From: JBPCPM01 sp050999155
GTDB lineage: Bacteria > Actinomycetota > Thermoleophilia > Solirubrobacterales > 70-9
DNA: 5,879 bases
Reading direction: 5' to 3'
Assembly (NCBI GenBank): GCA_050999155.1
Contig: JBPCPM010000140.1
Coordinates: 1-5,879, forward strand
Shown: positions 1 to 5,807 of the stretch, piece after piece
Layout: each line of letters opens with the position of its first letter
Numbering within the stretch: position 1 is the first letter of the stretch
Position numbers and translations under genes: made by a program
The notes under the pieces: model-generated
Databases searched by the model: none
What the model was told of the DNA's origin: nothing
Seen by the model: the letters and a program-made list of their open reading frames with translations, nothing else

Positions 1-1767
1 GGCGACGACGCCGTCAGTCAGCGCCACGCCGTAGATGCTCCGCGCGGCGTCGAGCGAGACGACCTCGAGGGCGACGTCATCGGCGGTCGCCCGCGCGTCG
101 CGGTCGAGCGGGTCGCCGTAGCCGCCGCCGCCCATGAACCGGATGTACTGGATGTCGTCGCTGCCCAGCGATAGCTCACCCCACTGCACGGACGCCGACT
201 CCCTGCCCTGCGTGGTGTCGAGGCTCGACGGGAAGTCCTCGGCGTTGCCTCCGGTGAACAGCGTCTGGCCGATGGTGCATCCCGGATAGCCGCCGGCCAC
301 GCCGAGGCTCATGGGCACCCGCATGCCCTTCGCCGACAAGCCGACGTTGATGGCTCCCACCGCGCTGTCGTGCGGGACGAACGCGAACTCGTGGCTGACG
401 CCGCCCCGGTACTTGCCCGGGCCGCCGGAGTCCGGAACGGGACGCCGGTACAGGTAGCGCATCGGTGAGAGGTGCTCCTGGGTCTCGACGTTGGCCCACC
501 GCGACACGACGTTGGGCAGCTCGCCGCCGATGTCCACGCCGTCGCGGCGGGCGCGGGCGCCACCGGACCCGGCGAAGGTGTCGGTCAGCAGCGTGACGAA
601 GTAGTCGCTGGCGGCATCCAGGCCACTGAGCATCACCGCCAGGTGGCTGCCGTGCCACACGCCGGTGGCGCGGTCGCGGTAGCGGGAGCTCGCGGCGAAC
701 ATCTTCGACAACACGGTCACGGACAGGTTGTTCACGATCTGGATGACGCCCACCGTGGCGATCGAGATCGGCGCCGGCCGGATGCAGTTCACCAGCGTGC
801 CCTCGGGCGCCACCATCCTGATGGGTCGGGTCACGCCCTCGTTCCAGGTGATGTCCCAGCACAGCAGCGGGAACATCGGGGCGAACAGCCCGCCCCACGT
901 CGCCCAGTAGCAGCAGTTGACGCCGAGGTCGATCTGTGGGTCGGTGCCGGTGAAGTCGTAGGTGAGGGTGTCGCCCTCCTTGGTCGCGGCGAGCTCCACC
1001 CGGTACAGCGCGGTCGGCATGTCGATGTACTGCCGTGCGCGCCAGACGCCGTCGGGCAGCTCGGACAGCCGCTGGCGCACGAGCCGCTCCGACTCCACGA
1101 TCAGCGCCTCCGACACCGCTTCGACCGCCTCGACGCCGTAGTCGCGGTACAGCTTGCCCATCCGCTCGCGGGCCACGTGGTTCGCGGCGAGCTGGGACTT
1201 GAGGTCCAGTGCCGTCATGCCGGGGTCGCGCACGTTGCGCAGGAACGTCTCCAGCACGTCCCGGCGGGTCTTGCCGCCCTCGACGATCTTCAGGCCCTGC
1301 GTGACGAAGCCCTCCTGGAAGGTGTCGCGGGCGTTGGGGGAGAACCCGCCAGGGTCGGTCGCGCCGATGTCCGTCACGTGGACGAAGTTCGACACGAAGC
1401 CCGTCAGGTGACCCTCGTGGTGGATGGGCGAGATGATGTAGATGTCCGGAGGGTGCAACGCGGCCGTGTAGGAGTCGTTGAGCATGTAGGTGTCGCCCTC
1501 GTTGATCCCCGGATCGTCCGAGAAGTTGGCGACGATGTGCTTGACGGCCTGGGCGGCGCTGGTGCGGTGGTGCAGGAAGCCCACGCCTCCGACGGCGAGA
1601 CTTCCGTCCGCCTTGTACAGCGAGACCATCATGTCGTGGCCCTCGTTGGTGATCGGCGAGCCCGAGACGTTCTCGAGCGCGACGATCGCCTCCTCGATCA
1701 CCTGGTGCAGCCGATGCCGGATGATCTCAAAGGTGAAGGCGTCGACGTTCTCGGCGGTGGCGGTCAT
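1..1767 (-). CDS. hyuB: Hydantoinase B / oxoprolinase family protein, C-terminus cut off by window edge
   Basis: This is the B subunit of a HyuA/HyuB enzyme (hydantoinase, oxoprolinase, caprolactamase or acetophenone carboxylase family), expected to be cytoplasmic and to act in complex with HyuA. The frame stays open for 589 codons from ATG at 1767 to base 1 with no stop. Members are usually about 580-650 residues, so only a short tail should be missing. Family-like blocks are visible: NEGDTYMLNDSYTAALHPPD (about 89-108) and HVTDIG (130-135), which give probable metal ligands H105, D108, H130 and D133; DSGGPGKYRGG (about 444-454); and GGGGYGDPLDRDA (about 541-553). The start overlaps the hyuA stop as ATGA, with GGGGAG (1774-1779) 6 nt upstream, so the two are co-translated. 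The family assignment is firm. The substrate is unknown, and hydantoin, N-methylhydantoin, lactam and oxoproline all remain possible. Confidence 0.93.
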   Translation of the reverse strand, partial: MTATAENVDAFTFEIIRHRLHQVIEEAIVALENVSGSPITNEGHDMMVSLYKADGSLAVGGVGFLHHRTSAAQAVKHIVANFSDDPGINEGDTYMLNDSYTAALHPPDIYIISPIHHEGHLTGFVSNFVHVTDIGATDPGGFSPNARDTFQEGFVTQGLKIVEGGKTRRDVLETFLRNVRDPGMTALDLKSQLAANHVARERMGKLYRDYGVEAVEAVSEALIVESERLVRQRLSELPDGVWRARQYIDMPTALYRVELAATKEGDTLTYDFTGTDPQIDLGVNCCYWATWGGLFAPMFPLLCWDITWNEGVTRPIRMVAPEGTLVNCIRPAPISIATVGVIQIVNNLSVTVLSKMFAASSRYRDRATGVWHGSHLAVMLSGLDAASDYFVTLLTDTFAGSGGARARRDGVDIGGELPNVVSRWANVETQEHLSPMRYLYRRPVPDSGGPGKYRGGVSHEFAFVPHDSAVGAINVGLSAKGMRVPMSLGVAGGYPGCTIGQTLFTGGNAEDFPSSLDTTQGRESASVQWGELSLGSDDIQYIRFMGGGGYGDPLDRDARATADDVALEVVSLDAARSIYGVALTDGVVA

Positions 1768-3896
1768 GCGGCGCTCCCCGGGCCGGTGCGGATGATGAGG
1801 TTGCGGTACTCGTCGCAGTGGGCGACCTGGCGACTGCCGAGCACCACCGTCGTGATGGGCGTCCAGATGACGGCCGGCCCCGCGACCTCGTTGCCGGACC
1901 CGAGCCGGCCGAAGTCGTAGGCCGCGACCTCCCGCATCTCGCCGAGGTCCGGGACATGCGCCATCCGTCGCTCGACCAGCGCCGCGGCGGGCTCGGTGCC
2001 GCCGAGCCCGCCGGCGACGAAGTCGGGCTTGCGCACGAGGCCGGTGGCCCGGACCCGGAAGGAGACGAGCTCGATCCCGGCCTCGCGGAACGTCGACTCG
2101 CGACCGTACTTCTGGCGGTACAGGGTCTCGAACAGGTCGATGGTGGTGTCCAGCGACTCGGCGGTGATCGGTCCCGGCGTCTCGATCGGCACCGTGACCT
2201 CGACCGGGACGGTGATGATGTGCACCTGCCTGCGGTAGCGCATGTCGATGGCCCGCGCGACGTCCACCCGGTCGCCTTCGAAGCCCTCCCCCCGGAGCTG
2301 CTCGACGACCTGCTCGGTCAGCTCGCCGAAGATCGCGTCGACCGCCGCCGGGTCCATGGGCTCACGCATCGGCCGCGTGACCATCTGCTCGTGCACGATG
2401 TCGGAGGTCACCAGCCCGAACGCGCCGTGCACGGCGGCGCTGTGCGGGACGATGACGTGGCTGACCCCGAGCTCCGCGCCCACGGCCGCCAGGTGCATGC
2501 CCGCCGTACCACCCGTGGAGAACAGGGCGAACTGCCGAGGGTCCAGGCCCCGCTGGACGGTGGTCTTGTGGACGAGGTCGTAGATCAGGCTGTTCGCCAG
2601 GGTGTACATCGACGCGGCGGCTTCCTCCACCGGCATGCCGAGCGGCTCGGCGATCTGCTGCCCGAACACCTCGCGTGCCCGGTCCAGGTTCAGCTGCGCC
2701 CGTCCTCCGAGGAAGTAGTCGGAGTTGAGGTAGCCCAGGATCGCGTCCACGTCCGTGAGGGTCGGCTCGTCGCCGCCATGGTCGTAGCAGACCGGGCCCG
2801 GGTAGGACCCCGCTCCCCGAGGGCCGATGCGCGGCAGGTCGGTGCGGGGGTCCAGCGAGATGATGCTGCCGCCCGCCAGCCCGAGGCTGACCACGTCCAT
2901 CTTCGGCAGCGCGTAGTGGTAGCGCAGGACCATCGACTCGCGCTGGTACTCGACCAGCCCTTCGCGGACGGTGCCCACCTTGAAGGTGGTACCACCCATG
3001 TCCGCCGAGATGATGTTGCCGTAGCCGATGAGCTCGCCGAGGCGCTTGCAGCCCATCAGCCCGCTGACCGGCCCGGACTCGAGCATCCCGACCGGCCGCG
3101 ATGTCGCCTGCTCCAACGGCAGGAGGCCTCCGTACGCCTGCATGACCAGCAGCGACCCCGTGAACCCCTGGTCCCGCAGGCCGCTGACCATGTTGTCGAG
3201 GTAGGAGCCGACCACCGGCCCCAGACAGGCGTTGAGCGCGACGGTCGAGGTACGCTCGTACTCGCCGACGATGGGCGCGATCTCGTTCGAGACGGTGACG
3301 AACAGGTCGGGGTCGATCTTGCGCACGATCTCGCGGATCGCGTGCTCGTTGGCCGGGTTGACGAACGACCACAGCAAGCTGATCGCCAGTGACTCGATGC
3401 CGGCGTCGAGCAGCGAGCGGACCGCGGTCTCGACCTCCGCCGGATCGACCTCGGCCAGGACCGCGCCCTTGTGGTCGGTGCGCTCGCGGACCGCTCGGAC
3501 CAGGCCGATCGGGATCACCGGCCGGGGCTTGTCGGTCTCCATCGGGTTGCGCTTCTCGTCCTCGGTCAGGCCCGACCACCGTCCGTAGCCGCCCCGGGTC
3601 GAGAACAGGGTGTGGGCGAAGCCCCGAGTCGTGATCAACCCCGCCTTGGCGAGGTTGCCGTCGACCACGGCGTTCTCCGCCACCGTGGTGCTGTGCAGGA
3701 ACAGGCGAGTCCCGCTGAGCAGCTCACCGGCGGGGACGCCGATCTCGTCGGCCGCCACCTCCAGCGCGTCCAGGATCCCCTTGGAGAAGTCCGGAGGCGT
3801 CGAGAACGCCTTGGCGAGGGTGACGTTGCCGTCACCGTCGATGACGACGCAGTCGGTGCAGGTGCCGCCGATGTCGATGCCGACGATGTAGTCCAC
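1764..3896 (-). CDS. hyuA: Hydantoinase A / oxoprolinase family ATPase subunit
   Basis: This 710-residue protein is full length for the A subunit of ATP-dependent cyclic amide hydrolases and related carboxylases, where it binds ATP and activates the substrate with HyuB. The N-terminal phosphate-binding motif GIDIGGTCTDC spans residues 6-16, followed by HSTTVAENAV (68-77). The second ATPase-fold signature SADMGGTTF is at 297-305. The family block GPRGAGSYPGPVCYDHGG is at 358-375, TGGTAGMHLAA at 461-471 and GAFGLVTSDI at 491-500. The C-terminal domain carries DMRYRRQVH (551-559) and YRQKYGRE (593-600). The start is GTG. It is effectively forced, because only one codon separates it from the in-frame stop of the upstream hydrolase. 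No good Shine-Dalgarno is visible, which fits translational coupling. The end overlaps hyuB by 4 bp. C13 and C16 form a CxxC in the phosphate loop, where many relatives read GGTFTD. The exact substrate cannot be inferred. Confidence 0.95.
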   Translation of the reverse strand: MDYIVGIDIGGTCTDCVVIDGDGNVTLAKAFSTPPDFSKGILDALEVAADEIGVPAGELLSGTRLFLHSTTVAENAVVDGNLAKAGLITTRGFAHTLFSTRGGYGRWSGLTEDEKRNPMETDKPRPVIPIGLVRAVRERTDHKGAVLAEVDPAEVETAVRSLLDAGIESLAISLLWSFVNPANEHAIREIVRKIDPDLFVTVSNEIAPIVGEYERTSTVALNACLGPVVGSYLDNMVSGLRDQGFTGSLLVMQAYGGLLPLEQATSRPVGMLESGPVSGLMGCKRLGELIGYGNIISADMGGTTFKVGTVREGLVEYQRESMVLRYHYALPKMDVVSLGLAGGSIISLDPRTDLPRIGPRGAGSYPGPVCYDHGGDEPTLTDVDAILGYLNSDYFLGGRAQLNLDRAREVFGQQIAEPLGMPVEEAAASMYTLANSLIYDLVHKTTVQRGLDPRQFALFSTGGTAGMHLAAVGAELGVSHVIVPHSAAVHGAFGLVTSDIVHEQMVTRPMREPMDPAAVDAIFGELTEQVVEQLRGEGFEGDRVDVARAIDMRYRRQVHIITVPVEVTVPIETPGPITAESLDTTIDLFETLYRQKYGRESTFREAGIELVSFRVRATGLVRKPDFVAGGLGGTEPAAALVERRMAHVPDLGEMREVAAYDFGRLGSGNEVAGPAVIWTPITTVVLGSRQVAHCDEYRNLIIRTGPGSAA

Positions 3897-3899
3897 GGC

Positions 3900-4796
3900 T
3901 CAGCGCCCGACCGCGACGCCGACCGCCGGCTCGTCGCGCATGGGCGTGGACCCGGCCGCGGTGATGGCGCCGTACAGGTCCGGTCGGCGGTCCTCGAAGA
4001 AGGTCCATTGCGCGCGCTGCCGGGCGAGCAGGTCCAGGTCCAGGTCCATGTAGACGATCTCCTCGGCCGTGTCGCTGCCCTGCGCGACCACGTCACCGCG
4101 CGGGTCGATCATCAGGCTCGTCCCGAAGTAGTCGGTCCCGGGCGCTCCGTCCTCATCGGGGCCCACCTTGTTGCACGCCCCGACGTACATCACGTTTTGG
4201 ATGGCGTGGGCGCGGAGCAGGACCTCCCACCACGGACGCACCAGGGCGGTCGTCGCCACCGGTACGAGCAGCAGATCGGCGCCGGCGAGAGCCACGCAGC
4301 GTGCCGGTTCCGGAAGGTTGCGCTCGTAGCAGATGATGATCCCGAACCGGAAGCCGAACGGCGTGTCGAACACCCGGTAGGGCAGGTCTCCCGGCGTGAA
4401 GTAGAAGCGCTCGGAGGCGCCGGGCAGCAGGCGTGCGTGTGGGACGGACGCCTTGCGGTACTTGCCCTGGATGCCGCCATCCGGGTCGATGACGACGGCA
4501 GCGTTGAAGTAGTGGTCGCCGTCGCGCTCGAAGAACGGGTAGACGATCGTGATGCCGGTCTCCCTCGCGACGGCGCGCATCGTGGTGACCGACGAGCCCG
4601 ACTCCGGCTCCGCCTGTGCGAAGTGGCGCGCGTCCTCCTCCCAGGGCAGGTACACGGTGTTGCAGATCTCGGGGAAGCAGACGATGTGCGCGCCGTTGCC
4701 CGCGGCCTCACGCGCCAACGCGCTGGCCTTGGCCACGTTCTTCTCGGTCGCGTAGCTACCGGTGAACTGAGCGAGGGCTGCTCGGGCGACGGACAT
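3900..4796 (-). CDS. Nitrilase-superfamily carbon-nitrogen hydrolase (N-carbamoyl amidohydrolase-like)
   Basis: This 298-residue cytoplasmic hydrolase has the complete Glu-Lys-Cys triad of the nitrilase superfamily: E43 in FPEIC, K115 in GKYRKASVP and C156 in GIIICYERNLPE. The length is typical of beta-ureidopropionases, N-carbamoyl-D-amino acid hydrolases and N-carbamoylputrescine amidases. The segment ERFYFTPGD (about 129-137) also recalls the N-carbamoylputrescine and beta-ureidopropionase branch. The family would release ammonia and CO2 from an N-carbamoyl amine, or hydrolyse a simple amide. An ATG at 4832 would extend the frame by 12 codons, but it lies inside the -10 box of a good promoter and lacks a Shine-Dalgarno. 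ATG 4796 is preceded by AGGGAG and starts the normal nitrilase first strand (VARAALAQF). As the first gene of an operon with hyuA and hyuB, it probably acts on their ring-opened product. That role is inferred from context. Confidence 0.92.
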   Translation of the reverse strand: MSVARAALAQFTGSYATEKNVAKASALAREAAGNGAHIVCFPEICNTVYLPWEEDARHFAQAEPESGSSVTTMRAVARETGITIVYPFFERDGDHYFNAAVVIDPDGGIQGKYRKASVPHARLLPGASERFYFTPGDLPYRVFDTPFGFRFGIIICYERNLPEPARCVALAGADLLLVPVATTALVRPWWEVLLRAHAIQNVMYVGACNKVGPDEDGAPGTDYFGTSLMIDPRGDVVAQGSDTAEEIVYMDLDLDLLARQRAQWTFFEDRRPDLYGAITAAGSTPMRDEPAVGVAVGR

Positions 4797-4800
4797 CGGG

Positions 4801-4806
4801 CTCCCT
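4801..4806 (-). promoter_or_regulatory. Ribosome binding site that sets the hydrolase start
   Basis: AGGGAG on the minus strand sits 4 nt upstream of ATG 4796. The spacing is short but acceptable. It supports the 298-residue start over the upstream ATG at 4832, which has no purine-rich site. Confidence 0.6.
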
Positions 4807-4827
4807 GTGGTCGCTGGCGTGATGACG

Positions 4828-4855
4828 AACATAACGAACCGCTGACCAGCGTCAA
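4828..4855 (-). promoter_or_regulatory. Sigma70-type promoter of the hydrolase-hyuA-hyuB operon
   Basis: Read on the minus strand, TTGACG (4855-4850) is followed by a 16-bp spacer and TATGTT (4833-4828), a close match to the housekeeping -35/-10 consensus. Transcription would start near 4821, giving a leader of about 25 nt that contains the AGGGAG ribosome site. A hexamer direct repeat (ACGAAC on the plus strand, 4825-4830 and 4834-4839, period 9) covers the -10 region. A palindrome occupies the spacer, so the promoter is probably regulated. Confidence 0.55.
4840..4851. promoter_or_regulatory. Operator-like perfect palindrome in the promoter spacer
   Basis: CGCTGACCAGCG is a perfect inverted repeat of 5-bp arms around a 2-bp centre. 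It overlaps the last two bases of the -35 box and most of the first part of the spacer, where a bound dimeric repressor would block RNA polymerase. No regulator gene is in the window, so the binding protein is unknown. Confidence 0.4.
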
Positions 4856-4920
4856 TGGAGAGCTGTCGAACGATCCGCTGCCCCCGGCCCCGCCCGGGTG
4901 GTCGCCGGCGTGGCCCGGGG

Positions 4921-5158
4921 CTACTCCGGGTCGAGGGTCAGCATCCGGCACATGCGTTCGATACGCCCGGCCGCGGGTGTTGGGACGCCGGGCTTCGTCG
5001 ATCCACTGCAGGTACTGCCGGCGGTGGGTGGGCGAGAGCTGCCGGAAGGCGGCGCCCGCCATCGGGTCCGCCAGGAGAGCGTCGCGGACGTCGTCGGACA
5101 CGTCTGGCGGGTCGGACGCCTCGGGCTGTCCGCCGGCCTCGGGTTGGTGCGAAGCCAT
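4921..5158 (-). pseudogene. Frameshifted short YdeI/OmdA-like (bacteriocin-protection family) gene
   Basis: From ATG 5158 the frame encodes a Pro/Glu-rich head, then DVSDDVRDALLADPMAGAAF and LSPTHRRQYLQWIDEARRP. This resembles the C-terminal YdeI/OmpD-associated (OmdA) domain, whose usual ending is a run like EAKRPETRARRI. After NTRGR (residue 64) this frame turns into unrelated Pro/Gly-rich sequence. The adjacent frame continues as RIERMCRMLTLDPE and stops at 4921. Removing one base from the CCC run at 4966-4968 joins the two into a sensible 78-residue protein. The break is thus either a real inactivating insertion or a sequencing error in a GC-rich run. Only about 25 bp separate its start from the transposase remnant, and no clear promoter or Shine-Dalgarno is visible. 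Its biochemical role is poorly known. Full-length relatives often carry an additional N-terminal domain. Confidence 0.7.
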
Positions 5159-5181
5159 GGCGACACGGTAGCGCGACTCGC

Positions 5182-5358
5182 CCCGACCAGCGCATTGTGC
5201 GCCGCGAGCCGCGCCACCCCGGCGCCCAGCTCACTTTCGAGGATATCGACGGCCAGCGCTTCACCGCTTTCGTGACCGACCAGCCCGATGAGGACCTGGC
5301 CGAGTTGGACCGGCTCATGCGCGCCCACGCGGGCGTCGAGGACCGCATCCGCGACCAG
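5182..5358 (+). pseudogene. Internal fragment of an IS1380-family transposase
   Basis: The reading frame encodes DQRIVRREPRHPGAQLTF, then DGQRFTAFVTDQP, then LMRAHAGVEDRIRDQ. This matches the late catalytic region of IS1380-family DDE transposases, where the pattern is RRE..PGAQL..., FTAF.TD..., and H.RVEDRIR..K. The Glu of VEDRI (codon 5338-5340) is probably the catalytic Glu of the R-(3)-E-(6)-K-type signature. The expected Lys six residues later is absent, because similarity stops at about 5355-5360. Roughly 60 codons of a protein normally near 450 residues remain, so both ends are missing. The frame runs on to a stop at 5425-5427, but that tail (MEWTVHDRRL...) is unlike transposases. No terminal inverted repeats are visible. 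This is a decayed or recombined insertion sequence. Confidence 0.75.
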
Positions 5359-5385
5359 ATGGAATGGACTGTCCACGACAGACGC

Positions 5386-5414
5386 TTGACTTCTGAGCTG
5401 ACTTCAGCTACACG
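5386..5414 (+). promoter_or_regulatory. Candidate promoter for the small gene, xis and int
   Basis: TTGACT (5386-5391) is followed by a 17-bp spacer and TACACG (5409-5414). The -35 is strong and the -10 is weak. A start near 5421 would give a leader of about 45 nt before ATG 5465. It lies just past the transposase breakpoint and points toward the excisionase and integrase. The repeats packed into the spacer support a regulatory role. Confidence 0.4.
5396..5409. promoter_or_regulatory. Palindrome plus direct repeats between -35 and -10
   Basis: AGCTGACTTCAGCT is a perfect inverted repeat (6-bp arms, 2-bp centre). It overlaps a direct repeat of TGACTTC at 5387-5393 and 5399-5405 with a period of 12 bp. 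Placed in the promoter spacer, this is a credible binding site for a repressor or for Xis itself, as excisionases often bind spaced direct repeats. The binding protein is inferred, not shown. Confidence 0.4.
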
Positions 5415-5464
5415 TACAGACGAGTAGGCCAGCCTGGGCTGCAACCATCCGAAGGCGAGAAGCC

Positions 5465-5599
5465 ATGTGGCAAGGAAGCACTGGGCGCAGATGGAACCGA
5501 ATCGTACCGCCAGCCTCAGCCGGCGGAGAATGGATGGGCCCTACAGGTGCCCCGGGTAGACGGCGGCTGGGAACCACAGGGGAGTGGACAGACGCATGA
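5465..5599 (+). CDS. Possible small Trp-rich protein, 44 residues, unknown function
   Basis: ATG 5465 is preceded by GAAGG (5451-5455) at 9 nt spacing, and the frame runs 44 codons to TGA at 5597-5599. It is unrecognised. The product is basic, rich in Gly and Arg, has four Trp (in MWQGST, RRWNR, GEWMG and GEWTD), and has no membrane segment or signal peptide. The stop overlaps the xis start as ATGA, the arrangement used for translational coupling, and a candidate promoter lies just upstream. Against it, third-position GC is only about 57%, well below the long genes here, and the peptide has low complexity. It may be a real small gene, a leader peptide that couples translation into xis, or chance. 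Confidence 0.4.
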   Translation: MWQGSTGRRWNRIVPPASAGGEWMGPTGAPGRRRLGTTGEWTDA

Positions 5600-5805
5600 A
5601 CCTCCGAAACCTGCCACCCACGCTGACCGTCGAGCAGACGGGCGAGCTGCTCGGCATCAGTCGATACGCCGCGTACCAGGCCGCCGCCACCGGGGAGCTG
5701 CCCGTCCTGCGGCTCGGGCGGCGGCTGCTCGTCCCGACACCGCGGCTGCTGGCAATGCTGGGTCTCGAAAACGACATGGCGCAACCGCCCACGGAGGTCT
5801 CATAG
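5596..5805 (+). CDS. xis: Excisionase-like winged-HTH DNA-binding protein
   Basis: This 69-residue protein has the MerR/Xis-type helix-turn-helix fold common in excisionases of integrative elements. Residues 11-30 (TVEQTGELLGISRYAAYQAA) form the helix-turn-helix, with the conserved turn at LLGIS. TGELPVLRLGRRLLVP (32-47) is the two-stranded wing. A GTG at 5584 would add four residues but falls on the AGGGGAG ribosome site (5578-5584). ATG 5596 has that site 11 nt upstream and also overlaps the stop of the preceding small frame. It would bind near the attachment site and steer the integrase toward excision, and it may also regulate its own promoter. The integrase begins 2 bp after its stop. 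The family is clear. Assignment as excisionase rests on size and on the adjacent integrase. Confidence 0.85.
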   Translation: MNLRNLPPTLTVEQTGELLGISRYAAYQAAATGELPVLRLGRRLLVPTPRLLAMLGLENDMAQPPTEVS

Positions 5806-5807
5806 AC

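Noticed and set aside
472..3392. Long plus-strand open frames at 472-1920 and 1818-3392
   Set aside because: They are opposite hyuB and hyuA, are rich in Arg, His, Val and Asp with no recognisable domain, and are the antisense by-product of high-GC codon bias in real genes.
4797..4832. Hydrolase start at ATG 4832
   Set aside because: The ATG lies within the -10 box of the best promoter, has no ribosome site, and the extra 12 residues do not resemble the nitrilase N-terminus.
4893..4919. GC-rich hairpin (CCCGGG, 15-nt loop, CCCGGG) as a terminator between the YdeI-like gene and the hydrolase
   Set aside because: The stem is only 6 bp, there is no T-run on either side, and such matches are common in high-GC DNA.
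4190..5158. A 322-residue protein starting at the YdeI-like ATG
   Set aside because: Only the first 64 residues look like a family. The rest is Ser/Arg/Pro-rich out-of-frame reading of the hydrolase gene, so it is better explained by a frameshift near 4966.
3471..5171. Plus-strand open frame of 566 codons
   Set aside because: It runs antisense to hyuA, the hydrolase and the YdeI-like gene, has no domain, and is explained by the GC bias of those genes.
5359..5427. The tail of the transposase frame (from MEWTVHD to the stop) as part of the transposase
   Set aside because: It lacks the conserved residues expected after the VEDRIR motif and overlaps the promoter and repeats of the next module.
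5404..5784. Minus-strand frame of 126 codons opposite xis
   Set aside because: It is antisense to a clear excisionase gene, shows no domain and has no ribosome site that I can support.
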